A stretch of 64,000 bases of DNA, taken from Candidatus Accumulibacter sp. 66-26 (GTDB lineage: Bacteria; Pseudomonadota; Gammaproteobacteria; Burkholderiales; Rhodocyclaceae). A model generated the notes under the pieces. The model did no database searches, had not been told where the DNA came from, and saw only the letters and a list, made by a program, of their open reading frames with translations. This document shows positions 53,225-64,000 of the stretch, piece by piece (position 1 is the stretch's first letter; the number at the start of each line of letters is the position of its first letter). The position numbers and the translations under genes are program-made. The DNA lies in the NCBI GenBank assembly GCA_001897745.1, contig MKUH01000006.1:286490-350489 (forward strand), in the 5' to 3' direction.

Positions 53225-54586
53225 CTAGAACTCGGTGTGCAGGCGCATGCCGAAGATGTTCACCGGTCCGCGGTCGGCGTTGTAGGCGGGGTTGGCGAAG
53301 TGCTGGGCGTTCAGGGTCAGCGTCGTGTTCTTCAGCAGTTCCAGGCTGTAATAGGCTTCCGCGATCCGTTCCGGACGATAGTTCAGCGCGCCGTCGCCAA
53401 TGAAGAAGGAAATCCCGCCGGCGGCCAGGTAGGCGCGTCGGTCCGGGGAGAGCGTGTTGCGCAGGAGGGCCACGCCGAAGGTGTCCTGCGCGCGCCCCCA
53501 GGCGGCGCCCTTGAGCGCGCCGCCGAGCGAGAGCGAGCCGTCGACTTCGGTGAAGGCGTAGGTTTCCGTCCGCCCGTCGGCCTTCATCGCGCGCAGGAAA
53601 ACCCCGAGATTTTCGTCGATCGCCTGTTCGACGTTGAGGCCGATGCCGTACTTGATCTTTTCCCCGTTGCGGACTTTCAGGATCGTCTGCGGATCGCCTC
53701 CGGGGTTGGCGCGCAGGTAGTCCAGCGCATCACGGAAGCTTGCGGTGACGGCCCGGTTGCGCCAGCCGAGCACGCGCACCTTGCCGGGCTGGCCGCCGAT
53801 TTCGTGCGCGCGCTCGATCTCGATCTGGTCGCCGTAGTGCTTGCCGATCCGCGGGTCGGTCGGCAGCATGTTCGGCTCGCGCGGGCCGGTCATGCGTCCG
53901 ATGCGGAAAACCCAGCCGTCGGCGCGGTACCACTCGGCGGCAAAGCCCCAGCCGAAGCCGCGCGCGTCGGCCGCGTAATCGTAGGCGGCGTAGGTCATGT
54001 TGCCCCAGTTCATGAACTGGGTGCGCGGGTCCTTGGCGTAGGCGTTGTCGTCGAAGATGTCCAGCGTCGAGAAATTGCCGACGGTCAGCACGACGTGGTT
54101 CCGGTCGACGAAGCCGGCCATCCGGTTGAGGTCGGCGTCGATGTGCTCGCGTTCGCCGCCGAGGTTCCAGGTCTGGCGCAGGAACAGGCGCTGGCGGTAG
54201 AAGGTCGGGTTGCTGCCGCCGGCGCGCGTGATTTCGCCGTTGTAATAGCCGCCCAGCCCGGTGAGGTTGGAGAGCGGCTCGCCGAGCGCCATTTCGGGGT
54301 TGAAGTACAGTTCGCCGCCGTCCCAGGCGCGCACGCCGAAGTGCGCCGTGGCGCTTAGCGTATAGCTCTGTTCGCGCGTCGTGAGAAGGCTGTTCGCGCC
54401 GCTGTAGCGGGCCGTGAAGCCCGGCTTCTTCTGCATGATGTAGGTCGACTGGAAGCGCGCCGTCCAGTCTTCGTGTTCCGGAGCGTCGTCCGCCGCCCGG
54501 GCCGGCGCGGCGGCAAGGACCAGGAAGGCGGCGAGGGCGGTGAGGATTGCGAGGGCGCAGCCGGGCAGGCGGTCGAGGTTCGGCAC
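53225..54586 (-). CDS. OprB-type carbohydrate-selective porin
   Basis: A 453-residue outer-membrane protein with a signal peptide (LAILTALAAFLVLAAAPARA, cleavage near residue 31). It has many alternating beta strands and a final Phe (NIFGMRLHTEF), as in porins. FNPEMALGEPLSNLTGLGGYYNGEITRAG and FVDRNHVVLTVGNFSTLDIFDDNAYAKDPRTQFMNWGNM fit the OprB family. The start is a GTG at 54586, which places the signal peptide correctly; its ribosome-binding site is weak. Confidence 0.82.
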   Translation of the reverse strand: MPNLDRLPGCALAILTALAAFLVLAAAPARAADDAPEHEDWTARFQSTYIMQKKPGFTARYSGANSLLTTREQSYTLSATAHFGVRAWDGGELYFNPEMALGEPLSNLTGLGGYYNGEITRAGGSNPTFYRQRLFLRQTWNLGGEREHIDADLNRMAGFVDRNHVVLTVGNFSTLDIFDDNAYAKDPRTQFMNWGNMTYAAYDYAADARGFGWGFAAEWYRADGWVFRIGRMTGPREPNMLPTDPRIGKHYGDQIEIERAHEIGGQPGKVRVLGWRNRAVTASFRDALDYLRANPGGDPQTILKVRNGEKIKYGIGLNVEQAIDENLGVFLRAMKADGRTETYAFTEVDGSLSLGGALKGAAWGRAQDTFGVALLRNTLSPDRRAYLAAGGISFFIGDGALNYRPERIAEAYYSLELLKNTTLTLNAQHFANPAYNADRGPVNIFGMRLHTEF

Positions 54587-54623
54587 GGTCGGTTCTTTAC
54601 GGTGGAGGCGGGACAGCGGACAA

Positions 54624-54649
54624 AAGAAAGGCCGCCAGGAGCGGCGGCC
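54624..54649 (-). terminator. Terminator of the ETF-QO gene
   Basis: GGCCGCC (54630-54636) pairs with GGCGGCC (54643-54649) around a 6-base loop; on the minus strand it is followed by a T-rich tail (CTTTCTTTTG). It lies 45 bp after the ETF-QO stop. Confidence 0.7.
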
Positions 54650-54693
54650 GTATTGTATGGCGTTGTTGTGACCGGGCGATGACGCCCGCGCGC

Positions 54694-56340
54694 CTACATG
54701 TTCGGGTAGTTCGGTCCTTCGCCGCCCTGCGGCACCACCCAGTTGATGTTCTGCGTCGGGTCCTTGATGTCGCAGGTCTTGCAGTGCACGCAGTTCTGCG
54801 CGTTGATCTGCAGGCGCGGGTTCTGGCCGGATTCGTCGCGCAGGATTTCGTACACGCCGGCCGGGCAGTAGCGCTGCTCGGGTGCGTCGTAGAGAGCGAG
54901 GTTGACCGTGATCGGCACCGCCGCGTCCTTCAGCGTCAGGTGGCAGGGTTCGTCTTCCTCGTGGTTGGTGTTGGAGAGGAAGACCGACGACAGGCGGTCG
55001 AAGGTGAGCACGCCGTCCGGCTTGGGGTAGACGATCGGCTGGCAGTCGGCGGCCTTCTTCAGCTTGGCGTGGTCGGGGCCGCTGTGGTGCAGCGTCCACG
55101 GCGCCTTGCCGCGGAAGACGATCTGGTCGATGCCGAACATCAGCCCGCCGAGGTGCAGGCCCTTGCTCATCCAGGGCTTGAAGTTGCGTGCCTTGTGGAG
55201 CTCTTCGTAGAGCCAGCTGTTGCGGAAGGCTTGCGGGTAGGCGGTAAGTTCGTCGCCGGTGCGGCCGGCGGCGACCGCGTCGAAGGCCGCTTCGGCGGCC
55301 AGCGCGCCGGTCTTGATCGCGCAGTGCGAGCCCTTGATGCGGCTGGCGTTGAGGAAGCCGGCGTCGTCGCCGAGCAGGGCGCCGCCCGGGAAGGTCAGCT
55401 TGGGCAGCGACTGCAGGCCGCCGGCGGTCAGCGCGCGGGCGCCGTAGGCGACGCGCTTGGCGCCGTCGAAGAAGCCGCGGAGCGCCGGGTGCGTCTTCAG
55501 GCGCTGGAATTCCTCGTAGGGCGACAGGTAGGGATTGCTGTAGGCCAGACCGGTGACGAAGCCGACCGAGACGAGGTTGTCTTCCATGTGGTAGAGGAAG
55601 CCGCCGCCGTAGGTGTCGGGGTCGAGCGGCCAGCCGCCGGTGTGGATGACGAGGCCGGTCTGATGCTTCTCCGGCTTGATTTCCCACAGCTCCTTGATGC
55701 CGATGCCGTAGACCTGCGGGTCGGCGCCGTCGCGCAGCCTGAACTTCTCTTCGAGCTGCTTGCCGAGGTGGCCGCGGCAGCCTTCGGCGAACAGCGTGTA
55801 TTTGGCGTGCAGCTCCATTCCCGGCTGGTAGGCCGGGCCGTGGCTGCCGTCCTTGAGGACGCCCACGTCGCCGGTGGCGACGCCCTTCACCGAGCCGTCC
55901 TCGTTGTAGAGCACTTCGGCGCCGGCGAAGCCCGGGTAGATTTCGACGCCGAGCGCTTCGGCCTGCTGCCCGAGCCAGCGGCAGACGTTGCCGAGGCTGA
56001 TGACGTAGTTGCCGTGGTTCTGGAAACAGTCCGGCAGCAGCCAGTTGGGCACCTGCGAAGCGCCGGTTTCGCCGAGAATCAGGAAGCGGTCTTCGCTGAC
56101 CGGCGCCTTGAGCGGCGCGCCCTGCGCCTGCCAGTCGGGGAACAGTTCGGCCAGCGCCTTCGGGTCCATCACCGCGCCGGAGAGAATGTGGGCGCCGATT
56201 TCGGAGCCTTTCTCGATCAGGCAGACGTTGATCTCGCTTTCCTTTTCCGCCGCCAGCTGTTTGAGGCGGATCGCCGCGGCCAGTCCGGCGGGGCCGCCGC
56301 CGACGACCACGACATCGTATTCCATCGCTTCGCGTTGCAT
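54694..56340 (-). CDS. Electron transfer flavoprotein-ubiquinone oxidoreductase
   Basis: A 548-residue ETF-QO. The FAD motif is VVVGGGPAGLAAAIRLKQL (about residues 11-29), with GAHILSGAVMDPKAL following. The C-terminal [4Fe-4S] domain contains YCPAGVYE and QNCVHCKTCDIKDPTQNINWVVPQGGEGPNYPNM. It takes electrons from ETF to ubiquinone at the inner membrane. AAGGAAGAAC supports the start at 56340. It is divergent from the thioesterase, with the shared operator between. Confidence 0.96.
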   Translation of the reverse strand: MQREAMEYDVVVVGGGPAGLAAAIRLKQLAAEKESEINVCLIEKGSEIGAHILSGAVMDPKALAELFPDWQAQGAPLKAPVSEDRFLILGETGASQVPNWLLPDCFQNHGNYVISLGNVCRWLGQQAEALGVEIYPGFAGAEVLYNEDGSVKGVATGDVGVLKDGSHGPAYQPGMELHAKYTLFAEGCRGHLGKQLEEKFRLRDGADPQVYGIGIKELWEIKPEKHQTGLVIHTGGWPLDPDTYGGGFLYHMEDNLVSVGFVTGLAYSNPYLSPYEEFQRLKTHPALRGFFDGAKRVAYGARALTAGGLQSLPKLTFPGGALLGDDAGFLNASRIKGSHCAIKTGALAAEAAFDAVAAGRTGDELTAYPQAFRNSWLYEELHKARNFKPWMSKGLHLGGLMFGIDQIVFRGKAPWTLHHSGPDHAKLKKAADCQPIVYPKPDGVLTFDRLSSVFLSNTNHEEDEPCHLTLKDAAVPITVNLALYDAPEQRYCPAGVYEILRDESGQNPRLQINAQNCVHCKTCDIKDPTQNINWVVPQGGEGPNYPNM

Positions 56341-56426
56341 GTTCTTCCTTTCTCCCGGTGTTGTTTTTCGGCTGATATTTGCAACTCTTGCTGCAAGCGG
56401 CCGTTGCTGTTGTTATGGTTTTTGCA

Positions 56427-56440
56427 ATACGGTATCGTAT
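56427..56440. promoter_or_regulatory. TetR operator, third copy
   Basis: ATACGGTATCGTAT is a near-perfect palindrome of the same type as the two in front of etfB (47763-47798). It lies 87 bp from the ETF-QO start and 60 bp from the thioesterase start. Confidence 0.75.
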
Positions 56441-56499
56441 GGAAAAAGGCCCCGTGCCGTCAACCACAAGTCCCGTTGCCGCAAAGAAAAAGGAGAAGT

Positions 56500-56904
56500 A
56501 TGGAGACCCAACGCAAACTCGTACACACCGGCCTGATTCCGATCCGCTGGGGTGACATGGACGCCTACGGCCATGTCAATAACACCGTCTTTTTCCGTTT
56601 CATGGAGCAGTGCCGCGTCGAGTACCTCGAAAAGCTCGGTTACAAGGTCGCGCCGCAGGGCACGGCGCCGGTCATCATCAACGCCAGCTGCACTTTCCTC
56701 GCCCAGTTGAATTATCCGGGCACCGTCGAGATCGCGATGTATTTCGGCGCGCCGGGGCGCAGCAGCATTCCGTCGAGCTACGAAATCCGCGTGCAGGGCG
56801 ACGATACGTTGTACGCGACCGGCGAATCGAAGATCGTCTGGATGGACGTGGCGACCGGAAAATCGGTGCCCATCCCCGACGAACTGCGCGCCGAACTGTC
56901 TTAA
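56500..56904 (+). CDS. Acyl-CoA thioesterase, 4-hydroxybenzoyl-CoA thioesterase fold
   Basis: A 134-residue hotdog protein. [33 protein letters not shown] holds the catalytic Asp and the family signature. It hydrolyses an acyl-CoA. AAGGAGAAGT precedes the ATG. It is followed after 35 bp by the acetoacetyl-CoA synthetase gene, probably in one operon. Confidence 0.88.
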   Translation: METQRKLVHTGLIPIRWGDMDAYGHVNNTVFFRFMEQCRVEYLEKLGYKVAPQGTAPVIINASCTFLAQLNYPGTVEIAMYFGAPGRSSIPSSYEIRVQGDDTLYATGESKIVWMDVATGKSVPIPDELRAELS

Positions 56905-56939
56905 TAAAACCAATCAAAAAAAATCACCGGAGGAGACCC

Positions 56940-58931
<1,992 letters not shown>

Positions 58932-59011
58932 CGCAGTAGCCGTCGGCGTTGCCCGTCTAGTCCGGCGCGGGCTCCGGCGCTTTGCCGGGGCCCCGTTTCC
59001 GTTCCGGCCGT

Positions 59012-59209
59012 TCAGCTTTTCTCTTCTTCGTCCTGGGCCGGGTCGGCCATGGGGTCGTCCGGTGCGACGATGTGCAGCATGATCTGCAGCATGGTGAGCG
59101 CGAACAGGGCGACGGCGACGGCTTCCATCGAGCCGGTGCCGAGCAGGAGAATGAGGGGAAGGACCAGTGTTCCGGTCGCGAAAAAGCCCAGCCATGCCTC
59201 TTTGTTCAT
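59012..59209 (-). CDS. Small membrane protein of unknown function
   Basis: A 65-residue protein with two hydrophobic segments (about residues 6-24 and 29-48) and an acidic tail (DPAQDEEEKS). CAGGAGACGATC before the ATG supports the start. Family not recognised. Confidence 0.65.
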   Translation of the reverse strand: MNKEAWLGFFATGTLVLPLILLLGTGSMEAVAVALFALTMLQIMLHIVAPDDPMADPAQDEEEKS

Positions 59210-59458
59210 GATCGTCTCCTGAGTGCGGGTGCGGCCTGTCGTGGAAGCTTGCGGCGACGGGGTCGTACCGGAGACAGGATGCCGGGCGCGGCCTCGGAGT
59301 GGCGCATCGGCGCATCGCAAACGGGAAACGCCGACCTACCCAGAATCGACAGAAAGGCGTGCGAGAGGTTCAATGCCTCGTTCGCCCTGCGCCGTGTGTT
59401 AAGGTGCCGGCTTTCCCGCCTCCGATTCCGTTTCCGATCGACTTTTCCCCGGATTCCC

Positions 59459-60127
59459 ATGAACGTCGCCATCGACATCGTTTCCGACCTCGTCTGCCCC
59501 TGGTGCTTCATCGGCAAGCGCCGCCTCGCGCAAGCCATGACGCTGGTGCGGGCGCAGCAGCCGGCGGTCCGTTTCCAGCTCAACTGGCTGCCGTATTTCC
59601 TCAACCCGGACACGCCGCCCGAGGGCGAGCCTTACCGCGCCTTTCTCGAAGCCAAGTTCGGCAGCGCCGTCGAGGCGGCCAAGGTGCAGCTGGAAGTGAC
59701 CGAGGTCGGGCGCGAGTCCGGCGTCGTCTTCAATCTCGACCGCATTGCGACGCGCCCGAACACCCTGCGCGCGCATCGCCTGATTTACCGCGCGCAGTCG
59801 ATCGGTCATCGCGCCGAGGAGATCGAGGCGCTGGTCGAGCGCCTGTTCGTCGCTCATTTCGAGCGCGGCGAGGACATCGGCGACATCGCCACGCTGGCCG
59901 CCATCGCCGCCGAGTGCGGTGAGAAGGCCGACGAAGTGACCGCCTTCCTGGAAAGCGGCGAGGGCACGCCGCAGGTGAAATCGCTGGTGGACAAGGTCGG
60001 TGCGCTCGGCGTGACCGGCGTTCCCTTCTTCATCATCCAGCGCCGCCTCGGGGTGTCCGGCGCGCAGACCGCCGAGGTGCTGGCCGCCGCCATCCTGCAG
60101 GGGATGCAGACGCCGCCCGGGAAATAA
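59459..60127 (+). CDS. DsbA-family oxidoreductase, FrnE-like
   Basis: A 222-residue thioredoxin-fold protein with CPWC at residues 13-16 right after the first strand (IDIVSDLVCPWCFIGKRRL) and the cis-Pro in VTGVPFFII. No signal peptide is present, so it acts in the cytosol like FrnE. The helical insert is of DsbA type. A terminator follows. Confidence 0.9.
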   Translation: MNVAIDIVSDLVCPWCFIGKRRLAQAMTLVRAQQPAVRFQLNWLPYFLNPDTPPEGEPYRAFLEAKFGSAVEAAKVQLEVTEVGRESGVVFNLDRIATRPNTLRAHRLIYRAQSIGHRAEEIEALVERLFVAHFERGEDIGDIATLAAIAAECGEKADEVTAFLESGEGTPQVKSLVDKVGALGVTGVPFFIIQRRLGVSGAQTAEVLAAAILQGMQTPPGK

Positions 60128-60146
60128 CCCGGCACATCTCCGAAAA

Positions 60147-60176
60147 CGAAAAAGGGCGCTGCGGCGCCCTTTTTTT
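60147..60176. terminator. Bidirectional terminator
   Basis: AAAGGGCGC and GCGCCCTTT (60151-60159, 60164-60172) form a stem around TGCG, with A residues before and seven T residues at the end. It serves the convergent FrnE-like and ppk2 genes. Confidence 0.9.
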
Positions 60177-60192
60177 GTGCCGTGTCTGGCAG

Positions 60193-61416
60193 CTAGAGGA
60201 TCGGTCCCTCCGCATGCTCGCCGCGTTCATACACGACGTGCGCGCGGCCGACCAGCAGGGGATCGAGCGGGCTGATGCGGTCGATGTCCTTTTCCCGGTA
60301 CGGCAGCTTGTGCAGCACGTAGCGCAGGGCGTTCAGGCGCGCGCGCTTCTTGCAGTCGGACTTGATCACCGTCCACGGTGCGTCGGCGGTGTCGGTGTAG
60401 AAGAACATCGCCTCCTTGGCCTTGGTGTAGTCGTCCCACTTGTCGAGCGAGGCGAGGTCGATCGGCGACAGCTTCCACTGCTTGAGCGGATGCACTTCGC
60501 GCTCCTTGAAGCGGCGGCGCTGTTCGCCGCGGCTCACCGAGAACCAGAACTTGATCAGATGGATGCCGCTGCGCGCCAGCGTGCGCTCGAACTCGGGCGT
60601 CTGGCGCATGAACTCGTTGTATTCGTCGGGCGTGCAGAAACCCATCACGCGCTCGACGCCGGCGCGGTTGTACCAGGAGCGGTCGAAGAGGACGATCTCG
60701 CCGGCCGTCGGCAGGTGCTGCACGTAGCGCTGGAAATACCACTGGCCGCGCTCGCTCTCGGTCGGCTTCTCGAGCGCGACGACGCGCGCGCCGCGCGGGT
60801 TGAGGTGTTCCATCACGCGCTTGATCGTGCCGCCCTTGCCGGCCGCGTCGCGGCCCTCGAAGACGATCACGACGCGTTGCCCGGTTTCCTTTACCCAGGC
60901 CTGCAACTTGAGCAGTTCGACCTGCAGGCGGTATTTCTGGCGCTCGTAGTTCTTGCGCGACATCAGGTTGCGGTAGGGGTAGCCGCCGTCGCGCCAGTCG
61001 TCGGAGAGCTGGTCGTCGGGGCTGCTCGGCAGCTTGGCGGTGGGAATCTCGTCCTTGTGCAGCAGCGCGTCGCGCAGCGCAGCGGCGTCGTCGGGCGAGG
61101 CGCCGGCCATGATCGCTTCGAGCGCGCGGGCGAGCGCCGCCGAATCGCCGGTGGCGGCGAGCGCGAGGATGTCCTGTACGGCGCTTTTCTTGGCGTTCTG
61201 CGCGGCGTCGACGGCTTCGGCGACGACGTGGGTTTCGATGCCGGCCGGGCGGCGGGTTGGTGCGACGTCGCCGGCCGTCGCCTTGCGCGGGCGGGCGACG
61301 CGGTTTGGCGCGGGAGATGCGGGACGTGCGGCAGAGCGGGGCGTTGCCGGCCGGGCAGCGGTTTTCTTGCCGGAAACGGGGGGGGGCGGGTTGGTCGGGT
61401 CGTTCTTCTTGTCCAT
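60193..61416 (-). CDS. ppk2: Polyphosphate kinase 2
   Basis: A 407-residue PPK2. A low-complexity Pro/Ala/Arg N-terminus of about 55 residues precedes a helical region and the catalytic domain. VIVFEGRDAAGKGGTIKRV holds Walker A (about residues 185-203) and FDRSWYNRAGVERVMGFC holds Walker B and the lid. It phosphorylates nucleotides from polyphosphate. The one-domain form fits the class that acts on nucleoside diphosphates. Confidence 0.92.
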   Translation of the reverse strand: MDKKNDPTNPPPPVSGKKTAARPATPRSAARPASPAPNRVARPRKATAGDVAPTRRPAGIETHVVAEAVDAAQNAKKSAVQDILALAATGDSAALARALEAIMAGASPDDAAALRDALLHKDEIPTAKLPSSPDDQLSDDWRDGGYPYRNLMSRKNYERQKYRLQVELLKLQAWVKETGQRVVIVFEGRDAAGKGGTIKRVMEHLNPRGARVVALEKPTESERGQWYFQRYVQHLPTAGEIVLFDRSWYNRAGVERVMGFCTPDEYNEFMRQTPEFERTLARSGIHLIKFWFSVSRGEQRRRFKEREVHPLKQWKLSPIDLASLDKWDDYTKAKEAMFFYTDTADAPWTVIKSDCKKRARLNALRYVLHKLPYREKDIDRISPLDPLLVGRAHVVYERGEHAEGPIL

Positions 61417-61534
61417 CGAGCGGGCTCCGTGAGGATTTTTCGGCGGGCGTTTCGGCAGGGCGCGGCGCGGGCTGCGTTATGACAGATCATAACCCGGCCT
61501 CGGCGCGCGCTCCAGCCCACGGAGCCCGGATGGG

Positions 61535-62929
61535 TCAGCCCTGCGGCGCTTTCGCCAGGCGCGCGAGAACGGTTTCGCGCGGGAAGAGGGCGACCACCGC
61601 GTCGACCGAGGGCGTCTGCGCCTGTCCGGTCAGCAGCACGCGCAGCGGCATGGCGAGCTTGGGCATCTTGAGGCCGTGCTTGCCGACCGATTCCTTGATC
61701 AGCGCGCCGATTGCAGGCGCTTCCCAGGCGACGTCGCGCACGCCGGCGATGAAGTCGGCGAGCGCCGGCACGGCTTCCGGAGCGAGATGCTGGGCGAGCA
61801 GTTCGGCGGAGGGGTGGATGTCGATGTAGAACACCTCGGCGGCATCGGCCAGTTCGTTGAGCGTGGCGACGCGCTCCTTGTAGAGGCCGATGACGGCGGT
61901 CAGCGACGGCGTGTCACCGACCGTGACGCCGCGCGCTTCGAGGCGTGGGCGGACCAGCGCGGCGAGGCGCTCGTTGTCGCTCTGCTTGAGGTAATGGGCG
62001 TTCAGCCAGTTGAGCTTCTCGGTGTTGAACTGCGCGGCCGAGGGCGTGATGTGGTCGAGGTCGAACCACTCGCAGAACTGCGCCATCGAGAACACTTCCT
62101 CGTCGCCGTGCGACCAGCCGAGGCGGGCGAGGTAGTTGAGCACCGCTTCCGGCAGGTAGCCGTCTTCGTCGTACTGCATGACGCTGACCGCGCCGTGGCG
62201 CTTCGAGAGCTTCTGGCCGTCGTCGCCGAGGATCATCGACAGATGCGCGTAGAGCGGCACCTGCGCGCCGAGCGCCTGCAGGATGTTGATCTGGCGCGGC
62301 GTGTTGTTGACGTGGTCGTCGCCGCGGATGACGTGGCTGATCTGCATTTCCCAGTCATCGACGACGACGCAGAAGTTGTAGGTCGGGGTGCCGTCGGCGC
62401 GTGCGATGACGAGATCGTCGAGTTCGGCGTTGGCGATCTCGATGCGGCCCTTGACGAGGTCGTCCCAGGCGACGACGCCGTCGAGCGGATTCTTGAAGCG
62501 CACCACCGGCTGTGCGCCGGCCGGCGGCGTCGGCAGCGTCTTGCCCGGCTCCGGGCGCCAGGTGCCGTCGTAGCGCGGCTTGAGTCCCTTGGCGCGCTGC
62601 TCCTCGCGCATGCGGTCGAGTTCCTCGGGCGTCGTGTAGCAGTGGTATGCGGTGCCGGCGGCCAGCATCTGCTGGATCACCGCCTTGTAGCGGTCCATCC
62701 GCTGCATCTGGTAGAAGGGGCCTTCGTCGTGAGCGAGGCCCAGCCAGTCCATGCCGTCGATGATCGCCTGCACGGCTTCCGGCGTCGAACGCGCGACGTC
62801 GGTATCCTCGATGCGCAGGATGAACTGGCCGGCGTGGCGGCGGGCGTAGGCCCAGGAAAAAAGAGCGGTGCGGGCGCCGCCGATGTGCAGGAAACCGGTC
62901 GGGCTGGGAGCGAAGCGTGTGCGTATCAT
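61535..62929 (-). CDS. gltX: Glutamyl-tRNA synthetase
   Basis: A 464-residue class Ic synthetase. The HIGH-type motif is in [19 protein letters not shown] (about residues 6-24), and the KMSKS-type motif is [11 protein letters not shown] (about residues 236-246). The C-terminal helical anticodon domain is of usual length. It charges tRNA-Glu. Confidence 0.97.
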   Translation of the reverse strand: MIRTRFAPSPTGFLHIGGARTALFSWAYARRHAGQFILRIEDTDVARSTPEAVQAIIDGMDWLGLAHDEGPFYQMQRMDRYKAVIQQMLAAGTAYHCYTTPEELDRMREEQRAKGLKPRYDGTWRPEPGKTLPTPPAGAQPVVRFKNPLDGVVAWDDLVKGRIEIANAELDDLVIARADGTPTYNFCVVVDDWEMQISHVIRGDDHVNNTPRQINILQALGAQVPLYAHLSMILGDDGQKLSKRHGAVSVMQYDEDGYLPEAVLNYLARLGWSHGDEEVFSMAQFCEWFDLDHITPSAAQFNTEKLNWLNAHYLKQSDNERLAALVRPRLEARGVTVGDTPSLTAVIGLYKERVATLNELADAAEVFYIDIHPSAELLAQHLAPEAVPALADFIAGVRDVAWEAPAIGALIKESVGKHGLKMPKLAMPLRVLLTGQAQTPSVDAVVALFPRETVLARLAKAPQG

Positions 62930-63032
62930 AGGAAGATTCAGCGGGTTCGGTTGGCGAAACCGTGCATTGTAAAGGATGCGAAAGAGATTTGACCCGAAGC
63001 CGCGGCTTGTGGTTTAATTCGCGTCCTCGATT

Positions 63033-63107
63033 GGGCGGTTAGCTCAGCGGTAGAGCACTGCCTTCACACGGCAGGGGTCACTGGTTCGATCCCAGTACCG
63101 CCCACCA
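63033..63107 (+). tRNA. tRNA-Val(CAC)
   Basis: A 75-nt cloverleaf. The acceptor stem is GGGCGGT/ACCGCCC, the D-arm AGCTCAGCGGTAGAGC, the anticodon arm CTGCC-TTCACAC-GGCAG (anticodon CAC), and the T-arm contains GGTTCGATCC. CCA is encoded at the 3' end. Confidence 0.96.
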
Positions 63108-63117
63108 AAATGCCGCG

Positions 63118-63153
63118 AAAAGGCCCGTAAAACCTATGTTTTACGGGCCTTTT
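63118..63153 (+). terminator. Intrinsic terminator after tRNA-Val
   Basis: A perfect 16-bp hairpin, 63118-63133 pairing with 63138-63153, has a CTAT loop and ends in T residues. It begins 11 bp after the tRNA. Confidence 0.93.
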
Positions 63154-63338
63154 GCGTTTTTTCTTTGACTTTCATGGCGGTGCCGAATGAATGCCGCGCG
63201 AGGGTTTCAACCTGTCGTGCGGCGTGATGTTCAGCATCATGAATGGCTCTGGTGGTTTTACGCCGCAGGCAATGGATTTACAGCGCGTTAAGAACATTCC
63301 GCCCCTTGTTTTCCACGCTGTACTTGAGCGGCCGATAA

Positions 63339-64000
63339 TCACTCCTCATCGACCTGCCCACGGATACGGATGTAGCCCGGAGTCATGGTCAGATAAGGCG
63401 ATGCGCTGACCAGTTGCTGTGGGCTTGGCGCTTGATCGGCCCCCATGGCCTGACGCTGCGTGCGCTTGGCCTTTTCTTCCGGGGCCGCGACATGGCTCCG
63501 AAGCGCCTGCGCGAGGCTGCCGCCCGATGGCATGCCAGGGTTCGCCATGCTCCCACCGCTTCCGGTCGCGACCGCCACAGTCAACGTGCCGTTGACGTAG
63601 GTGATGTCGTAGTTACCCACGACAAAGCCGTTTTCGCCTTGCACGTCGCTGGCTTCAATGCGGTAGCTGCCCGTCTGGGCGCTGGCCGGGGCGCCATCGC
63701 TAACCAGCATCACATTCGTCACGGTTTCCCCATTTTTCAATTGACCGCTGCCGGTAGTGAACTCCGTGCCCTGGAAGATCAGCGTATCGCCCGGGGTCTT
63801 TCTTGTGCTGTTGGCGCTAACCGTCAGTGTGGCCTTGTCGATGGTGCTGCCGGTGTTGTCGGCATAGCTGACGTTGTAGTTGCCGCCACCATTACCGTCC
63901 TGAACCGTTACGCCCAAGACGGTGACGGTCTTGCCGCTGCCCGCATTTTTGTCGGCAAAGGCAAAGCTACCGCCGGACAAGCTGTCGCCACCAAACAACC
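63339..64000 (-). CDS. C-terminal part of a large MBG-repeat adhesin
   Basis: About 220 residues of the C-terminal end; the gene runs off the right edge. The repeats are of MBG/YDG type, with the pattern GNYNVSYADNTGSTIDKATLTVSAN and VVGNYDITYVNGTLTVAVA. A non-repetitive tail of about 60 residues follows, rich in Gln, Ala and Lys. Such repeats occur in haemagglutinin-like secreted surface proteins of two-partner systems. The secretion type cannot be judged without the N-terminus. Confidence 0.75.
   Translation of the reverse strand, partial: LFGGDSLSGGSFAFADKNAGSGKTVTVLGVTVQDGNGGGNYNVSYADNTGSTIDKATLTVSANSTRKTPGDTLIFQGTEFTTGSGQLKNGETVTNVMLVSDGAPASAQTGSYRIEASDVQGENGFVVGNYDITYVNGTLTVAVATGSGGSMANPGMPSGGSLAQALRSHVAAPEEKAKRTQRQAMGADQAPSPQQLVSASPYLTMTPGYIRIRGQVDEE

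Noticed and set aside
63191-63409. 72-residue frame after tRNA-Val
   Set aside because: There is no ribosome-binding site or family, and it overlaps the end of the adhesin.

Overview
The window is GC-rich DNA with strong G/C bias at third codon positions and tightly packed operons. The gene content (NemRA, GtrAB, a DUF3460 protein, a FlxA-like protein, TRAP and Liv-type transporters for organic acids, ETF/ETF-QO, PPK2) fits a metabolically versatile betaproteobacterium, probably of the Rhodocyclales. The taxonomic call is inference, because no rRNA lies in the window.

Layout. 1-1155: an Old Yellow Enzyme reductase and its TetR repressor, with two matching operators. 1450-9220: an O-methyltransferase, an unusual class A PBP-like protein, PaaY, an IclR regulator, a TPR protein and a FlxA-like protein. 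9353-13689: three transporter/regulator sets (MFS with MarR; EamA plus tautomerase with LysR). 13677-16922: a GtrA/GtrB/glycosyltransferase operon for surface glycosylation. 17321-18214: a Tim44-like protein.

18533-32364 is a large aromatic-acid block. It holds livHMG with a hemerythrin-LivF fusion, a metallo-beta-lactamase-fold protein with altered metal ligands, a class A flavin hydroxylase with a DUF2783 small partner, a 273-bp MITE-like element, a LysR regulator, a VOC enzyme, a TRAP transporter, a fumarylacetoacetate hydrolase family protein and a maleylacetoacetate isomerase-like protein. The set resembles 3-hydroxyphenylacetate degradation through homogentisate, but no classical homogentisate dioxygenase is present here.

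32365-33002 is an AT-rich non-coding stretch with a cluster of DnaA boxes. It is followed by an orphan HicA-like gene, DUF488, dodecin, a double CDGSH protein, an AraC/MFS pair and a YcgR-like PilZ protein. 38229-39554 is an AT-rich, probably acquired island with two unknown membrane proteins, a REP-like palindrome and a stand-alone GIY-YIG protein. 39810-44384 is glpK-glpD-chrA. 44422-47087 holds small proteins (a ParS/MbcA-like domain, DUF3460, BON, VOC, DUF454).

47105-58931 is a fatty-acid/acyl-CoA oxidation region: TetR, etfBA, a CbiM-like protein, an acyl-CoA dehydrogenase, an HDOD protein, an OprB-type porin, ETF-QO, a thioesterase and acetoacetyl-CoA synthetase. Three near-identical 14-bp palindromes, two in front of etfB and one between ETF-QO and the thioesterase, suggest one TetR-controlled regulon delivering acyl-CoA electrons to the quinone pool. 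The window closes with a DsbA/FrnE-like protein, PPK2, gltX, tRNA-Val(CAC) and the 3' end of an MBG-repeat adhesin that runs off the right edge.
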